Shown piece after piece: positions 1-10,761 of a DNA stretch of 64,000 nucleotides. Numbering within the stretch: the stretch's first letter is position 1; each line of letters starts with the position of its first letter. Origin of the DNA: Thalassomonas viridans (GTDB lineage Bacteria; Pseudomonadota; Gammaproteobacteria; Enterobacterales; Alteromonadaceae); NCBI RefSeq assembly GCF_000948985.2, contig NZ_CP059733.1, forward strand, positions 124,001 through 188,000. The letters run 5' to 3'. Both the position numbers and the translations under genes were made by a program. The notes beneath the pieces were generated by a model that was not told where the DNA came from, searched no databases, and worked only from the letters and a program-made list of their open reading frames with translations.

Positions 1-39
1 AAGACTCAATTAAAAGAGTTTTTAGACAAAAATTTATAA
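1..39 (+). CDS. trxA: Thioredoxin, C-terminal end (partial)
   Basis: Only the last 12 codons and the stop are inside the window. The peptide KTQLKEFLDKNL closely matches the C-terminal helix of thioredoxin 1, and trxA lies directly upstream of rho in many gammaproteobacteria. Thioredoxin is the small cytoplasmic dithiol protein that reduces disulfides in ribonucleotide reductase and other partners. The CGPC active site is outside the window, so the call rests on the tail sequence and on synteny. Confidence 0.8.
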   Translation, partial: KTQLKEFLDKNL

Positions 40-43
40 GAGA

Positions 44-72
44 AAGGCTCGGATTATGACGGGCCTTTTTTC
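44..72 (+). terminator. Rho-independent terminator after trxA
   Basis: AAGGCTC and GGGCCTT form a seven-pair stem (one G-T pair) around a 10-nt loop, followed by a run of T. It lies 5 nt after the trxA stop. The stretch from here to rho (73-305) is AT-rich leader sequence; I could not identify a specific leader peptide in it. Confidence 0.7.
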
Positions 73-305
73 TATTCTTCAACAAGCAGATAAAAATAAC
101 AGCATGCAGCGGTGACAGGGATGCCATAATGTGGCAAAGCCATATTATTAATGAATATAAAATGAGTTACTTACTTTACGCAATGCCATTTTAATGCTAA
201 GTTTAGCGTTCAATTAATTTTATAACACATCCAAATTCTATTCCTCGTTACTACTTTGCCGTTGAGCAAAAGCATAACAACATTTAATAGTTAAGAACTT
301 CCACT

Positions 306-1565
<1,260 letters not shown>

Positions 1566-1586
1566 CTTTGTTGCTTTCAGTATTTT

Positions 1587-1620
1587 AAAAGCTAGCTTAA
1601 CCGCTGGCTTTTTTGTTTTT
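1587..1620 (+). terminator. Terminator of rho
   Basis: AAAAGCTAGC, a 6-nt loop, and GCTGGCTTTTTT make a short stem followed by a T run, 22 nt after the rho stop codon. Confidence 0.75.
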
Positions 1621-1827
1621 ACAGCGTTTATTTTCTGTGTCTATGTGCAAGCCACGCTTTCCTGTGTCGCGCTAATCGTTGTCGGTGATACAAGCTGAAA
1701 TGTTTTTTGTTTGTTAAGTTTTTGTTGACAGTTTGTGGTGGTTTTTGTTAATTTTCCTGGTGATGGGGAGGACTTGTTTCATCAGGTTTTCTTTATTATT
1801 ACTAATAAAGATATAAGGAATATAACA

Positions 1828-2055
1828 ATGAATAAAAAAGTATTATCAAGTTTGTTCGTAGCAGGGTTTGGTTTAAGCAGTGCTTTTACCGGTTTATCTG
1901 CGCAGGCTGTTGGCGAGTCTTACATAGTGGAATGTTATAACATGCCAGGTGGCGGTTACTGGATGAAGACAGCGTATAGCTGGTCGGAAGCGCGCACCCT
2001 GTCCCGTAGCTGCCAACAGCAAGGCGGTACGGTAGAACTCAATTTTAACCTTTAA
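1828..2055 (+). CDS. Small secreted peptide (75 aa), unknown function
   Basis: The ATG at 1828 is preceded by an AAGGAA-type ribosome site (1815-1820), so the longer frame from 1735 is not needed. Residues 1-27 form a Sec signal peptide with a likely AQA cleavage site. The mature part is about 48 residues, glycine-rich, with two cysteines (ECYNMPGGG and SRSCQQQGG) that could form one disulfide after export. I recognise no family. The gene sits alone between the functional rho 3' end and a decayed copy of it, so it may be cargo of a small inserted islet. It is followed by its own hairpin terminator. Confidence 0.7.
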   Translation: MNKKVLSSLFVAGFGLSSAFTGLSAQAVGESYIVECYNMPGGGYWMKTAYSWSEARTLSRSCQQQGGTVELNFNL

Positions 2056-2117
2056 CAGTCTGGAGCGGCGATTAGCTGCATAACTGAGCTGTTTACCGCC
2101 CAATTTCTTTTGATATA

Positions 2118-2144
2118 TGCGACTCGATTATCGGTCGCATTTTA
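2118..2144 (+). terminator. Hairpin terminator after the small secreted peptide gene
   Basis: TGCGAC and GTCGCA pair around a 10-nt loop and are followed by TTTTA, 62 nt after the peptide stop codon. The T run is short, so termination may be weak. Confidence 0.5.
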
Positions 2145-2215
2145 CCTCCTTTTCCCCGAATCAGGCCATTGGGGTTAATAATGCTTATTTTCGCTAAGCG
2201 CCGTATGTCTTTTCT

Positions 2216-2357
2216 CTGACCAAGCCGGATGAACCGCAGCAGAATGTCGATTTTACGCAAGATCTCCCATGAAATGAGTGAGAGTGGCACCATAGAGTTT
2301 ATGTTGGTCATGACCAAAAACAATAATGAATTTTTTGATTCTATGAAGCGTAAGTAA
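2216..2357 (+). pseudogene. Degenerate duplicate of the rho 3' end
   Basis: This segment aligns with the last ~150 bp of rho (from about 1417). Both begin CTGACCAAGCCGGATGAA and end with codons for [11 protein letters not shown] and a stop. The copy has a one-base insertion near 2247, many substitutions and a 9-nt in-frame deletion (IDKLAMTK has become a shorter LVMTK), and it has no start. It cannot encode a Rho domain. Decay is much further advanced than in the comM duplicate at 56957-57062. It may be the displaced original 3' end left by an integration event or an old tandem duplication. Confidence 0.9.
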
Positions 2358-2377
2358 TCTTTGCAGGGCTTTGATCT

Positions 2378-2405
2378 AAAAAACCAACGGCCCTGTTGGT
2401 TTTTT
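2378..2405 (+). terminator. Strong terminator after the rho relic
   Basis: AAAAAACCAAC and GTTGGTTTTTT form a perfect 11-bp stem around GGCCCT, ending in T residues. It lies 20 nt after the relic's stop, the same layout as the terminator after functional rho. It may be the ancestral rho terminator. Confidence 0.85.
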
Positions 2406-2572
2406 GTACCCTGAGACCGGTTAAATATTTTGCTAGTGAAATAAGAATACGCAGCTTATAATTTCGTGTTTTTATTTACTTCAGCGGAAAGCCTTTGCTA
2501 ATTTGCCGGGATAACCTGGCTGTTTTGCTCTGATGTACCTTTTAGCAATGATAGAGAGGATAGAGTTTTATT

Positions 2573-3358
2573 ATGTGTCGATTATTTTTATTGTTAGTTA
2601 CCATTTGGGGCATTTCCGGGTGTTCGGCCCGTTATACCCCACCCGTTGAAAGGGCTGCACTTCCTGCTGAAGGTAAGATAGCCCTGCTGGTCAATATTAA
2701 CGAACACCCCAAGCATTCGCATATAGGCACAACGATTTTCAATAATTTTGTCAAAGAATATGAATATGACTGGCAAATGGAGCAGGAAGTCTATAAAACC
2801 CTCAGTGAAGAAATTAGCAGCCGCACAAAGTTTGAAGTCGTCAATCTATCTGCTTACGATATAGGTGATATCAAGCAAGTAAACTTTGTCGGGGTGCAGG
2901 ATAAAGCCTGGACTTTTCTCGGTGAAAATGAAGCATTGAGAAAAAAATTGCTTACACAGGGAGTTGTTGCGGTGATCAGTGTCACAGATACCAGGACTCT
3001 GGCAGAGCTTGCTTGCTCTAACCTGGGGTGCACCGAATTCTATAGCGAAGGTTACGGTTTATTTACAAGAAGCTTTTTTGGCATGGACAGGTATTATGCC
3101 TCATCCAGCTTTCATATCTCGGCAGAAATTATCAGCGAGCCGGTTGACCTGGTCTTGCTTGAAGAGTTATGGCAATTGAACCGATACAATAATAAAAATA
3201 AATTGCTTGATGACTTTTCTGATCCAAAGAACTTTGAAAACATTTCTGAGCAGGAAATGCAGCCCCTTAAAGAGAGTATATTAAGTTACTTAGCGGCGAT
3301 CGGCAGGCAGGTTGCAAAATATTTAAACGGTGAAATTAAACAGCAAAAGAAATCGTAG
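2573..3358 (+). CDS. Putative lipoprotein, unknown function
   Basis: The 261-residue product starts MCRLFLLLVTIWGISGC. This is a short lipoprotein signal with a lipobox-like ISGC, so Cys17 is the likely lipidated residue and the protein is probably anchored in a cell-envelope membrane. Position +2 is Ser, compatible with outer-membrane sorting. An AGAGAGGA ribosome site lies about 15 nt upstream. The mature part is soluble, with no membrane segment, and contains a CSNLGC cysteine pair near residue 145. I recognise no family. It stands alone between the rho islet and ubiD and is followed at once by a perfect palindrome. Confidence 0.75.
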   Translation: MCRLFLLLVTIWGISGCSARYTPPVERAALPAEGKIALLVNINEHPKHSHIGTTIFNNFVKEYEYDWQMEQEVYKTLSEEISSRTKFEVVNLSAYDIGDIKQVNFVGVQDKAWTFLGENEALRKKLLTQGVVAVISVTDTRTLAELACSNLGCTEFYSEGYGLFTRSFFGMDRYYASSSFHISAEIISEPVDLVLLEELWQLNRYNNKNKLLDDFSDPKNFENISEQEMQPLKESILSYLAAIGRQVAKYLNGEIKQQKKS

Positions 3359-3365
3359 GTAAGAT

Positions 3366-3391
3366 ACAGCTTGTGCCCGGGCACAAGCTGT
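3366..3391. repeat. Perfect 26-bp palindrome
   Basis: ACAGCTTGTGCCC is followed directly by its exact reverse complement, with no spacer, 7 bp after the lipoprotein stop codon. There is no T run on either side, so it is not a standard intrinsic terminator. It could be a dimeric-protein operator or a cruciform-forming end of the transcript. Confidence 0.85.
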
Positions 3392-3543
3392 TGCCATGCA
3401 TTCCGATAATTCCGCCATTATCTCTCCTGAAAAAATATCTGGAAATCATGATTGTTGGCGCCCCACTGTAATTTTACGATAGCCTGGATGTTTTTTCTTT
3501 AACCAAGGTATAATGGCGGCTAAATATCCGAACAAAATCCATC

Positions 3544-5010
3544 ATGAAATACAGTGATTTAAGAGACTTTATCCACCAGCTGGAAAAGCTGGGCCAGTTA
3601 AAGCGTATTAGCCAGCCGGTTTCCACTAACCTGACCATGACTGAAATCAGTGACCGTACCTTGCGTGCCGGCGGTCCGGCGCTGCTTTTCGAGAATCCGG
3701 TTGGTTATGATATTCCGGTATTAACGAATTTGTTTGGCACGCCGGAGCGGGTGGCGCTGGCGATGGGGCAAACCGATGTCAGCGCCTTGAGGGATGTGGG
3801 CAAGTTACTGGCTATGCTGAAAGAGCCTGAGCCGCCGAAGGGTTTCCGCGATGCCCTGGATAAGCTGCCTGTGTATAAACAGGTACTGAATATGCCGGCC
3901 AAAGTGCTGAAAAAGGCCCCTTGCCAGCAGCAGGTCTTATCCGGAGATGAGGTGGATTTAACTAAGCTGCCGATCCAGACCTGCTGGCCGGGAGATGTGG
4001 CGCCGCTGATCACCTGGGGATTAACCGTGACCAAAGGCCCGCATAAGGAGCGCCAGAACCTGGGCATATACCGCCAGCAACTTTTGGGGCCGAACAAAGT
4101 CATTATGCGCTGGTTATCCCACCGCGGCGGCGCCCTGGATTTTCTGGAATGGAAAAAACAGCATCCGGGAGAAAAGTTCCCGGTCTCTGTGGCGCTGGGG
4201 GCGGATCCCGCCACCATTTTAGGGGCGGTTACCCCGGTGCCGGATACCTTGTCGGAATATGCCTTTGCCGGCTTATTGCGGGGCAGTAAAACCGAAGTGG
4301 TGAAATGCGTCAGCAATGAACTGGAAGTACCGGCCTCGGCGGAAATCGTGCTGGAAGGTTATATCGACCCGGAAGAAATGGCGCCGGAAGGCCCGTACGG
4401 CGATCATACCGGTTATTACAACGAAGTGGACGATTTCCCTGTGTTTACCGTCACCCATATCACCATGCGTAAAGACCCGGTTTACCACAGCACTTATACC
4501 GGACGTCCGCCGGATGAGCCGGCCATTTTAGGGGTGGCGTTAAATGAAGTGTTTGTGCCTATTTTGCAGAAACAGTTTCCGGAAATCGTGGATTTTTACC
4601 TGCCGCCGGAAGGTTGTTCGTACCGTTTGGCCGTGGTTACCATGAAAAAACAATATCCCGGCCATGCCAAGCGGGTTATGATGGGGGTTTGGTCTTTCCT
4701 GCGGCAATTTATGTATACCAAGTTCGTGATTGTCTGCGACGATGACGTTAATGCCAGAGACTGGCAGGATGTGATCTGGGCGATGACCACACGTATGGAT
4801 CCCAGCCGGGATACCACCATGATAGAGAATACCCCGATCGACTACCTGGATTTTGCTTCGCCGGTATCCGGCCTGGGGTCAAAAATGGGGATGGATGCCA
4901 CCAACAAATGGCCCGGGGAAACCGACCGGGAATGGGGCATACCTATTGTGATGGATGAAGCGGTTAAAAAAGAGGTGGATGAACTTTGGGATGAGCTGGA
5001 TATTCTCTGA
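3544..5010 (+). CDS. ubiD: 3-octaprenyl-4-hydroxybenzoate decarboxylase UbiD
   Basis: Prenylated-FMN-dependent decarboxylase of ubiquinone synthesis; it removes the ring carboxyl group from 3-polyprenyl-4-hydroxybenzoate. The 488 residues are close to the E. coli length. The sequence shows the family's N-terminal [10 protein letters not shown], the [13 protein letters not shown] segment near 190, and the conserved acidic [12 protein letters not shown] block near 281-292. The ATG at 3544 fits the family N-terminus. It is followed on the same strand by fre, the arrangement found in enteric bacteria. Confidence 0.97.
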   Translation: MKYSDLRDFIHQLEKLGQLKRISQPVSTNLTMTEISDRTLRAGGPALLFENPVGYDIPVLTNLFGTPERVALAMGQTDVSALRDVGKLLAMLKEPEPPKGFRDALDKLPVYKQVLNMPAKVLKKAPCQQQVLSGDEVDLTKLPIQTCWPGDVAPLITWGLTVTKGPHKERQNLGIYRQQLLGPNKVIMRWLSHRGGALDFLEWKKQHPGEKFPVSVALGADPATILGAVTPVPDTLSEYAFAGLLRGSKTEVVKCVSNELEVPASAEIVLEGYIDPEEMAPEGPYGDHTGYYNEVDDFPVFTVTHITMRKDPVYHSTYTGRPPDEPAILGVALNEVFVPILQKQFPEIVDFYLPPEGCSYRLAVVTMKKQYPGHAKRVMMGVWSFLRQFMYTKFVIVCDDDVNARDWQDVIWAMTTRMDPSRDTTMIENTPIDYLDFASPVSGLGSKMGMDATNKWPGETDREWGIPIVMDEAVKKEVDELWDELDIL

Positions 5011-5203
5011 GCCAAGGCCGCCAAAAAGCCCAAATAACCGGGATATGGCCGATAAGCATTGCCGGTTCGGGCCGAATCTCAGCTAATATGTATTATTAAA
5101 GCGATATTAGCCATAAACTAAGTGAATCAGATGTACGGGATGTACTTTTTATTGCTTAAACAGGGATGTTGTCAGCAACATAATTAAAGGTAAGTTAACA
5201 AGC

Positions 5204-5899
5204 ATGAATGCGATAGAGTGTCAGGTACATTTGTTGGAACCCTTAACAGCCAATGTCTATAAGGTTTTGTTAAAGCCTGAAAAATCAATTGATTTTTTAC
5301 CCGGACAATATTTGAATTTTGTTATGAGCGCCGAAGACAAACGTCCTTTTTCCATTGCCAGCGCCCCGGGAGACGAATTTATCGAATTGCAGATAGGGGC
5401 TTTTGGTGCAGACAGCTATCCGATGCAGGTGATAGAGCGCTTGCAGGCCAGCGACAGGGTTACCGTGGAAATGCCGCTGGGTAACGCCCAGCTGCGCACC
5501 GACAGTGAACGTCCGTTACTCTTGCTGGCCGGCGGTACCGGTTTTTCTTATATCAAGTCTATGTTTGAATACCTGGCGGCCCGGGGTTCCGACCGTCCTA
5601 TGATAGTTTACTGGGGGCTGAGAGAGCCAAGCGCCTGTTATGAATTGGAAAAAACCAAACAGACCATAGCCAGGCTGGCCAATGCCAGTTTTATTCCCGT
5701 GGTGGAAAACCCGACGCCGGAGTGGCAGGGTAAAACCGGCCTGGTACACGAAGTGGTGATGCAGGATATCGTCAGTTTCGAACCTTATGATATCTACCTG
5801 GCCGGCCGTTTTGATATGGTGGGTCGCATCCGGCAGGACTTTGTCGAGCAGGGCGCCTTATTAGAGCATATGTATGCCGACGCTTTTGCCTTTATTTAA
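5204..5899 (+). CDS. fre: NAD(P)H-flavin reductase
   Basis: Ferredoxin-reductase-like enzyme that reduces free flavins with NAD(P)H. The 231 residues show the flavin-binding RPFSIASAP motif (about 46-54) and the nucleotide-binding LLLAGGTGFSYIKSM (about 105-119), and the protein ends in the family's YADAFAFI. It is downstream of ubiD with a 193-bp gap, which suggests its own promoter, and is closed by a strong bidirectional terminator facing hemY. Confidence 0.95.
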   Translation: MNAIECQVHLLEPLTANVYKVLLKPEKSIDFLPGQYLNFVMSAEDKRPFSIASAPGDEFIELQIGAFGADSYPMQVIERLQASDRVTVEMPLGNAQLRTDSERPLLLLAGGTGFSYIKSMFEYLAARGSDRPMIVYWGLREPSACYELEKTKQTIARLANASFIPVVENPTPEWQGKTGLVHEVVMQDIVSFEPYDIYLAGRFDMVGRIRQDFVEQGALLEHMYADAFAFI

Positions 5900-5926
5900 C
5901 CGTTTGCTATAGCGGCGAATAAACAT

Positions 5927-5957
5927 AAAAAAACCTCAGCACGGGCTGAGGTTTTTT
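5927..5957. terminator. Bidirectional terminator between fre and hemY
   Basis: AAAAAACCTCAGC and GCTGAGGTTTTTT make a long stem around ACGG. The A run on one side and T run on the other allow termination of fre on plus and the hem operon on minus. Confidence 0.9.
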
Positions 5958-5971
5958 ATGGCCGGTTTTCA

Positions 5972-7192
5972 TCAGTATGCCTGCAGAGCCGGCGGCTGGT
6001 GTTTTAACCTGCGCATTAACATCTTATTCGCCTGTTCAAATTTCTCCTGCCTGCTTAAGACATATGCCAGGGCTTCCAGATCTGAAGCATCGTAGCGGCT
6101 TTCTTCCAGCGACAGCAGGCTGTTAAAGGCGCGCTCCGACATTTGCCATTGCCCGGTGTTTGCTGCCAGGTGTCCCAGATAACTTAACCATTTGGCTTCC
6201 TGCGGGTGCTTGCTCAGCTGTTTTTGTACCTGGGCGATCAGGGCGTCTCCCTGGTGTACCGGCAGGGTCTGGAAGGCACGCAGCAGCTGCTGGCCGGGAT
6301 CTTTTTTCAGTACCGGCAATAGTATCTCCGTCAGGGCCTGGTTAAGCTGGTTTTCAGCCAATATCCGGCAATAGGCAAGCAATACCGGCTCACTTTGCTG
6401 GATTTTACGGGGGATTTTTTTCCAGTAGGCGAACAGGGCGTTTTGATCCGACTGGCTGATGGTTTGTTTAAACATGCCGGTGAATGCTTCATGCTCCCAG
6501 GCACTGATTCTCTCCCGGGTGATGGTTTTTTGCTTGCGCGCCGCCTTCAGGTGTTCGATCGCGGCTTCAAACCTTTGCTCAATTAGGCACAGATCTGTTT
6601 CCAGCGCCAGCAGCCTGGCATCATGGCCGATATATTTATGGTAGGTATCGATCAGCTCCCGGGCCTTGTCGTATGCCTGCTGCCGGATAAATAGTTTTAC
6701 CTTGACCAGTACCCCTTCCAGTCCGGCATTTTTGATGAAATCTTTGTCTGTGGTTACGCGCTCCAGGTAATGGCTGCTGCCCGAGTCCTGTTTGTCAGCC
6801 GCGGATGCCGCCAGTAAATAGGCGGTTTGTTCAAATTGCGGCAGCTGGGCGCTTTTACCCAGCAATTGTTCTGCCTGGCTGTAGTCGTCGATAATATAAG
6901 CGGTAATGCCCTTGTTGAAATCCCTTAACGCCCGGCGCTGGCTTGCCCGTGTCAGCTTGTGCCAGCCCCCCAGGCTGAACCTCAGGCCGCCGCGCAAGAG
7001 AAAAAGGACGGCCAGCAATACCAGAAACAGCGCCGTTAACAGGTAAACCGCCGATAAGATGGTGGTCTGGTAGGCGGTATCGCCGGTAACCACAGTGATA
7101 TAACCTTTACCGTCGATCAGCATGGGGCCGACGGCAATGGCGATAAGGACAGCCAGCAGGACCAGGCATAATATCAGGATGATGCGCTTCAT
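5972..7192 (-). CDS. hemY: HemY, TPR-containing inner-membrane protein of the hem operon
   Basis: The 406-residue protein has two N-terminal membrane segments (about 4-26 and 43-66), then a HemY_N region and a helical TPR-like periplasm-or-cytoplasm domain. It is the last gene of hemCDXY and its start overlaps the hemX stop by 4 bp (ATGA), so the two are translationally coupled. In enterics HemY is linked to the haem branch of tetrapyrrole synthesis but its exact job is unclear. It is not the oxygen-dependent protoporphyrinogen oxidase that shares the name in Gram-positives. Confidence 0.93.
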   Translation of the reverse strand: MKRIILILCLVLLAVLIAIAVGPMLIDGKGYITVVTGDTAYQTTILSAVYLLTALFLVLLAVLFLLRGGLRFSLGGWHKLTRASQRRALRDFNKGITAYIIDDYSQAEQLLGKSAQLPQFEQTAYLLAASAADKQDSGSSHYLERVTTDKDFIKNAGLEGVLVKVKLFIRQQAYDKARELIDTYHKYIGHDARLLALETDLCLIEQRFEAAIEHLKAARKQKTITRERISAWEHEAFTGMFKQTISQSDQNALFAYWKKIPRKIQQSEPVLLAYCRILAENQLNQALTEILLPVLKKDPGQQLLRAFQTLPVHQGDALIAQVQKQLSKHPQEAKWLSYLGHLAANTGQWQMSERAFNSLLSLEESRYDASDLEALAYVLSRQEKFEQANKMLMRRLKHQPPALQAY

Positions 7193-8427
7193 AAGCTATC
7201 CCCGCCTTGTTGTGCCCCGGCCGGTGTAAGCTGGCCGTGCGCCTGCCGTGGAGCGGCTTTGTTGCTACCGGCCTGCTCTATCACTTTGCGTATTGCCGCC
7301 AGGGACACCAGTTTTTCGGGATAATTTACCGTCAGGGTGGCGGGTTTTAATTCTTCTACCGCCGCGATAAAGGCCTGGTTGGTTTTATTGTCCGTTTCAT
7401 AATATTGGGTGAGCCATAAGCGGATATCATCCAGCGCCTGGCGGTATAGGGCACTTTCCCCCTGGCTGGCGGCCCAGATGGCCAGCTGGAGTTTCAGTGC
7501 CAGGTTTTGCCGTAAATTCTGCTGGTGTTCGGGCGACAGCAGGGGGTCGTCTCCCTGGGTGCGCGGGCGGCTGGTAATAATATAGTTGGCCCTGAATTTT
7601 TGCCAAACCTTGCTCAGGTTTTCCCGCCAGTCCGCGGGATCTGAGGTCAGGCTCAGGTTTTCTTCCTGAGCCTGGTTTTCTGCCCGATAGGGGCGTGCCA
7701 GCACCAGGCTGTCCAGCTGTTTACCCAGCCCCATCAGGGATAAAACCACTTCGGCACTTTGCTGTTGCGGCAGCAGTTTCAGGGTTTCTATGTCCTGGAA
7801 GATGAGCCGGCGTACCGGTAACAACTCAGGGTTTTTTGTCTGGCTCAGGCGTTGTTCCGCATCGGTTAATAAACTGATGGCGGTATCTTTGTCCTGCTCC
7901 AGCCACAGGGTGCGCGAGGCCATGCGGATCAAATACTCCACTTCATTGAACAGCCAGTTGCCCGGCTGCTCCTGCTGCAGTCCCTTAATGTTCTGGTTTA
8001 ACTGCGACACTTGTTGTTCGTTGCGGCTTTGCAGCTGTTTTATTTGCCGGTTAAAGCGTTCGGTCAGCTGTTTTTCCCGGGCCTGGAGCAAATCGTTCAG
8101 TTGCTGCTCGGCGGCGTTTAACCTGGTCTCCAGCTGTTGTGTCAGTGTCTGTTGCGTTTGCTGCTGTTGCTGCGCCTGCTGCTGATTGTGCCAGTAGTAC
8201 CAGCCGGCACTGCTGGTACAGGCAAGCAGCGCCAGCACCAGCGCCAGTACGCCGGTTTTTGATACCGGGATCTTTAGGGTTTCAGGACTTTTTTTCATCT
8301 TAGCCGGGACTTTTTGCCCGCTGGCGCTGCCCGGCGGTGTTTTTTCGGCTTTCGCCGACACGGCCGGCTTTTCCGGGGTGCTTGTGCTTTTCTGAACAGT
8401 ATCTTCCGGTTGTTTTTGTTCAGTCAT
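7189..8427 (-). CDS. hemX: HemX, membrane-anchored protein of the hem operon
   Basis: The 412 residues have a Lys/Pro/Ser-rich cytoplasmic N-terminus (1-50), one membrane segment (about 55-77), a Gln-rich coiled coil (about 80-150), then the conserved HemX domain with NWLFNEVEYLIRMASRTL. Some databases label this family uroporphyrinogen-III C-methyltransferase, but no SAM-methyltransferase motif is visible, so that activity should not be assumed. It lies 21 bp after hemD and overlaps hemY. Confidence 0.93.
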   Translation of the reverse strand: MTEQKQPEDTVQKSTSTPEKPAVSAKAEKTPPGSASGQKVPAKMKKSPETLKIPVSKTGVLALVLALLACTSSAGWYYWHNQQQAQQQQQTQQTLTQQLETRLNAAEQQLNDLLQAREKQLTERFNRQIKQLQSRNEQQVSQLNQNIKGLQQEQPGNWLFNEVEYLIRMASRTLWLEQDKDTAISLLTDAEQRLSQTKNPELLPVRRLIFQDIETLKLLPQQQSAEVVLSLMGLGKQLDSLVLARPYRAENQAQEENLSLTSDPADWRENLSKVWQKFRANYIITSRPRTQGDDPLLSPEHQQNLRQNLALKLQLAIWAASQGESALYRQALDDIRLWLTQYYETDNKTNQAFIAAVEELKPATLTVNYPEKLVSLAAIRKVIEQAGSNKAAPRQAHGQLTPAGAQQGGDSL

Positions 8428-8448
8428 GTTGTCGTTCCGTTATCTGGG

Positions 8449-9189
8449 TCATAGGTTGAGTAATGTGTCGGTAATGGCTTGGTCACCGGCCCCGCGGGCA
8501 TTGATCACCCGGTGAAAGCCCAATGCCCTGGCCTTATCGGCAATGCGCTTGCTGGCGACTATATATAAACAGTTTTTTTGCCAGAATTCATCAAGCGGCG
8601 CCAGTAAGTCCATGATGCGCTCCAGCAGGGCATTGCTGGTGAGCACTATGCAGTTAACCTGCTCCGCCCGCCATTGCTGCGGGATATCCTTGGGCAATGA
8701 TAGCCAAATCCTTTGATAAGATTCAAGATAATTCACTTTAGCCCCGCGCCGGGTTAAGGTTTCCGCCATCAGTTCCCTGCCGCCGTCCCCGCGGACAATA
8801 ATGATTTCCCGCCCGTTGACGTCAGCCAGTGCCGGCAGGGCCAGCACCCCTTCACTGTTGTGCTGCCCGGGACAGATAACCTGCTCCAGGCCGTATTGCT
8901 GCAGTGCTTTTTGGGTAGCGGTACCTACGGCTATGACGCTATGGTGCCGCCAGTGCTTTAGCGGCCAGGTTACATGGGCATATTCAACGGCGGCAACACT
9001 GACAAAAATGAGCACAGGATTCGGGGCTAAGGCTAAGGTTTGTTGAATGGCGGACTGGTCGGCCAGTGGCTGGTAAGAAAAGAGCGGCTGGTGGCTGGCG
9101 GCAATGCCAAGTTTATTTAATTTTTGCGCCAATACGCGGCCTTTTTCCTGCGGCCGCGTGATCAGTACCTTGAGTTTACTGCTGGTCAT
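8449..9189 (-). CDS. hemD: Uroporphyrinogen-III synthase
   Basis: Cyclises hydroxymethylbilane with inversion of ring D to give uroporphyrinogen III, the branch point to haem, sirohaem and B12. The 246 residues have the family's poorly conserved two-domain fold, with [10 protein letters not shown] at the N-terminus, a central [10 protein letters not shown] block and the [11 protein letters not shown] segment near 180. Its start lies inside the last 14 bp of hemC, so translation is coupled. Confidence 0.93.
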   Translation of the reverse strand: MTSSKLKVLITRPQEKGRVLAQKLNKLGIAASHQPLFSYQPLADQSAIQQTLALAPNPVLIFVSVAAVEYAHVTWPLKHWRHHSVIAVGTATQKALQQYGLEQVICPGQHNSEGVLALPALADVNGREIIIVRGDGGRELMAETLTRRGAKVNYLESYQRIWLSLPKDIPQQWRAEQVNCIVLTSNALLERIMDLLAPLDEFWQKNCLYIVASKRIADKARALGFHRVINARGAGDQAITDTLLNL

Positions 9190-10108
9190 AAACCTGCTTT
9201 AAAATTTCTGCCGCCCCCTGTGATAACAGAGCTTGGGCAAGCTGCTCGCCTAAGGCTTCTCCCTGCTCAAGGGAACCTGTCAGTTCGCTGCGGATGATTT
9301 TGCTGCCGTCGACGGCGCCCACCAGGCCCCGCAGGTACAGCCGGTTGTCCTGAATCACCGCATAACTGCCGATGGGTACCTGGCAGCCCCCTTCCAGGGC
9401 TTTGTTCATGGCGCGCTCTGCCAGCACCCGCTGGCGCGTGGCCAAATCTTCCAGCGGCGCCAGCAAGGCCTTGATGTCTTCATCGTCGGTGCGGCATTCT
9501 ATGCCGACCGCCCCCTGACCGTTGGCGGGCAGCATGACTTCAGGTTCGATATATTCGCTGATGCGCTCCGCCATTTCCAGGCGCAGTAAACCGGCGGCGG
9601 CTAAAATGATGGCGTCATATTCGCCGTCGTCGAGTTTCCTTAACCGGGTGTTGACGTTGCCGCGCAGATCCCGGATATCCAGGTCGGGGCGCAACTCTTT
9701 CAGCTGGCACTGGCGGCGCAGGCTTGAGGTGCCGACTACGGCGCCCTGTGGCAATTCATCCAGCCTGGCGTATTTATTGGAAACAAAGGCATCGCGGGGA
9801 TCTTCCCGCGGGCAGATGACTTCCAGCCCCAAACCGGGAGGAAAGTCTACCGGCACGTCCTTCATGGAATGCACGGCGATATCGGCGCGCTTTTCCAGCA
9901 TGGCCACTTCCAGCTCTTTGACAAACAGGCCTTTGCCGCCGACTTTGGCCAGCGGGGTATCCAGGATAATGTCGCCCTTGGTGGTCATAGGCACCAGTTC
10001 AACCGTGATTTGCGGATGAAAATGTTCCAGACGGGCTTTTACATATTCCGCCTGCCACAATGCCAGCGCACTTTTACGTGTCGCGATGCGAACCTTGGTT
10101 GTTTTCAT
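9176..10108 (-). CDS. hemC: Hydroxymethylbilane synthase (porphobilinogen deaminase)
   Basis: Joins four porphobilinogens into hydroxymethylbilane. The 310 residues contain [14 protein letters not shown] at the N-terminus, VHSMKDVP near 85, the substrate-binding [10 protein letters not shown] and the dipyrromethane-cofactor attachment site [10 protein letters not shown] with its cysteine near 243. It is the first hem gene of the operon and follows cyaY by only 14 bp. In enterics cyaA lies divergently upstream of hemC; here that place is taken by cyaY. Confidence 0.97.
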   Translation of the reverse strand: MKTTKVRIATRKSALALWQAEYVKARLEHFHPQITVELVPMTTKGDIILDTPLAKVGGKGLFVKELEVAMLEKRADIAVHSMKDVPVDFPPGLGLEVICPREDPRDAFVSNKYARLDELPQGAVVGTSSLRRQCQLKELRPDLDIRDLRGNVNTRLRKLDDGEYDAIILAAAGLLRLEMAERISEYIEPEVMLPANGQGAVGIECRTDDEDIKALLAPLEDLATRQRVLAERAMNKALEGGCQVPIGSYAVIQDNRLYLRGLVGAVDGSKIIRSELTGSLEQGEALGEQLAQALLSQGAAEILKQVYDQQ

Positions 10109-10122
10109 TAAATACTCCTGAC

Positions 10123-10440
10123 TTATTCGGATAAGGTGATATCGGCATCTGCCTGTTTGCTGACGGCGGCGGATAAAAATTGCCAGAACTCGTCTCCGGC
10201 CCTTTTATCCCGCCATAGCTTGTCCTGGTAGGCGAAGTGATGGCCATTGAATTTGGTGGCGACCCAAATTTCGTGTAACGGCGCTTGTTTATTGAGAATT
10301 ATTTTGCTGCCATTTTTGAAGGTCAGGGTTAATATTCCGCTGGCCCCTTCATAATCTATATCATAACCGCAGTCCTCGATTGCCTCTTCAACGGCGAGTA
10401 ACAGTTCGTCTGCGATTAAATTATACTGGCTATCATTCAT
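10123..10440 (-). CDS. cyaY: Frataxin-like iron-sulfur protein CyaY
   Basis: Small acidic iron-binding protein that modulates Fe-S cluster assembly on IscS/IscU. I chose the ATG at 10440 ([14 protein letters not shown]), giving 105 residues, the usual family length, with an AAAGGA ribosome site just upstream. A start at 10503 would add 21 unconserved residues. The core shows [13 protein letters not shown] and the [10 protein letters not shown] and FW segments of frataxins. It probably heads the hemCDXY operon and is divergent from lptM-lysA-dapF. Confidence 0.95.
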   Translation of the reverse strand: MNDSQYNLIADELLLAVEEAIEDCGYDIDYEGASGILTLTFKNGSKIILNKQAPLHEIWVATKFNGHHFAYQDKLWRDKRAGDEFWQFLSAAVSKQADADITLSE

Positions 10441-10588
10441 TGATTGTCCTTTTACACGTATTAAGGCTTGTAATTGTTGATAAGCATGTGAGTATAATAC
10501 CAATCACCTTAGATAAATGCACTTTTGCCGTATCTAAAGTGTTAAATACAATTGACCTACATCAGTATCAGGGTAAATAAATCGATAA

Positions 10589-10759
10589 ATGAGCATGCAA
10601 ATAAATAAAAAGTTACTATTCGGCGGTCTTTTTTCACTTTTGCTATTAACCGCCTGTGGTAACAAAGGTCCTTTGTACCAGACGCCGCCCCAGGAAGAGC
10701 AAAAGGCCGAAACCCGCACCGGTGAGCAGGACACCGCAACCCCTCAACAGGAAAAATAA
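10589..10759 (+). CDS. lptM: Small lipoprotein LptM (YifL family)
   Basis: The 56-residue product has a signal peptide ending in a LLTAC lipobox, followed by GNKGPLYQTPP, the hallmark of LptM/YifL. This outer-membrane lipoprotein binds the LptDE translocon and helps it mature. A second in-frame ATG lies two codons in, at 10595. The C-terminus is Gln/Glu/Thr-rich and probably disordered. It ends 2 bp before the lysA GTG, so it is co-transcribed with lysA-dapF, as yifL is with dapF in E. coli. Confidence 0.92.
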   Translation: MSMQINKKLLFGGLFSLLLLTACGNKGPLYQTPPQEEQKAETRTGEQDTATPQQEK

Positions 10760-10761
10760 GC

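Noticed and set aside
1735-1827. N-terminal extension of the small secreted peptide
   Set aside because: The extension would bury the signal peptide; the ATG at 1828 has its own AAGGAA site.
7189-8427. HemX as a uroporphyrinogen-III C-methyltransferase
   Set aside because: That database label is inherited; no SAM-methyltransferase motif is visible in this membrane-anchored coiled-coil protein.
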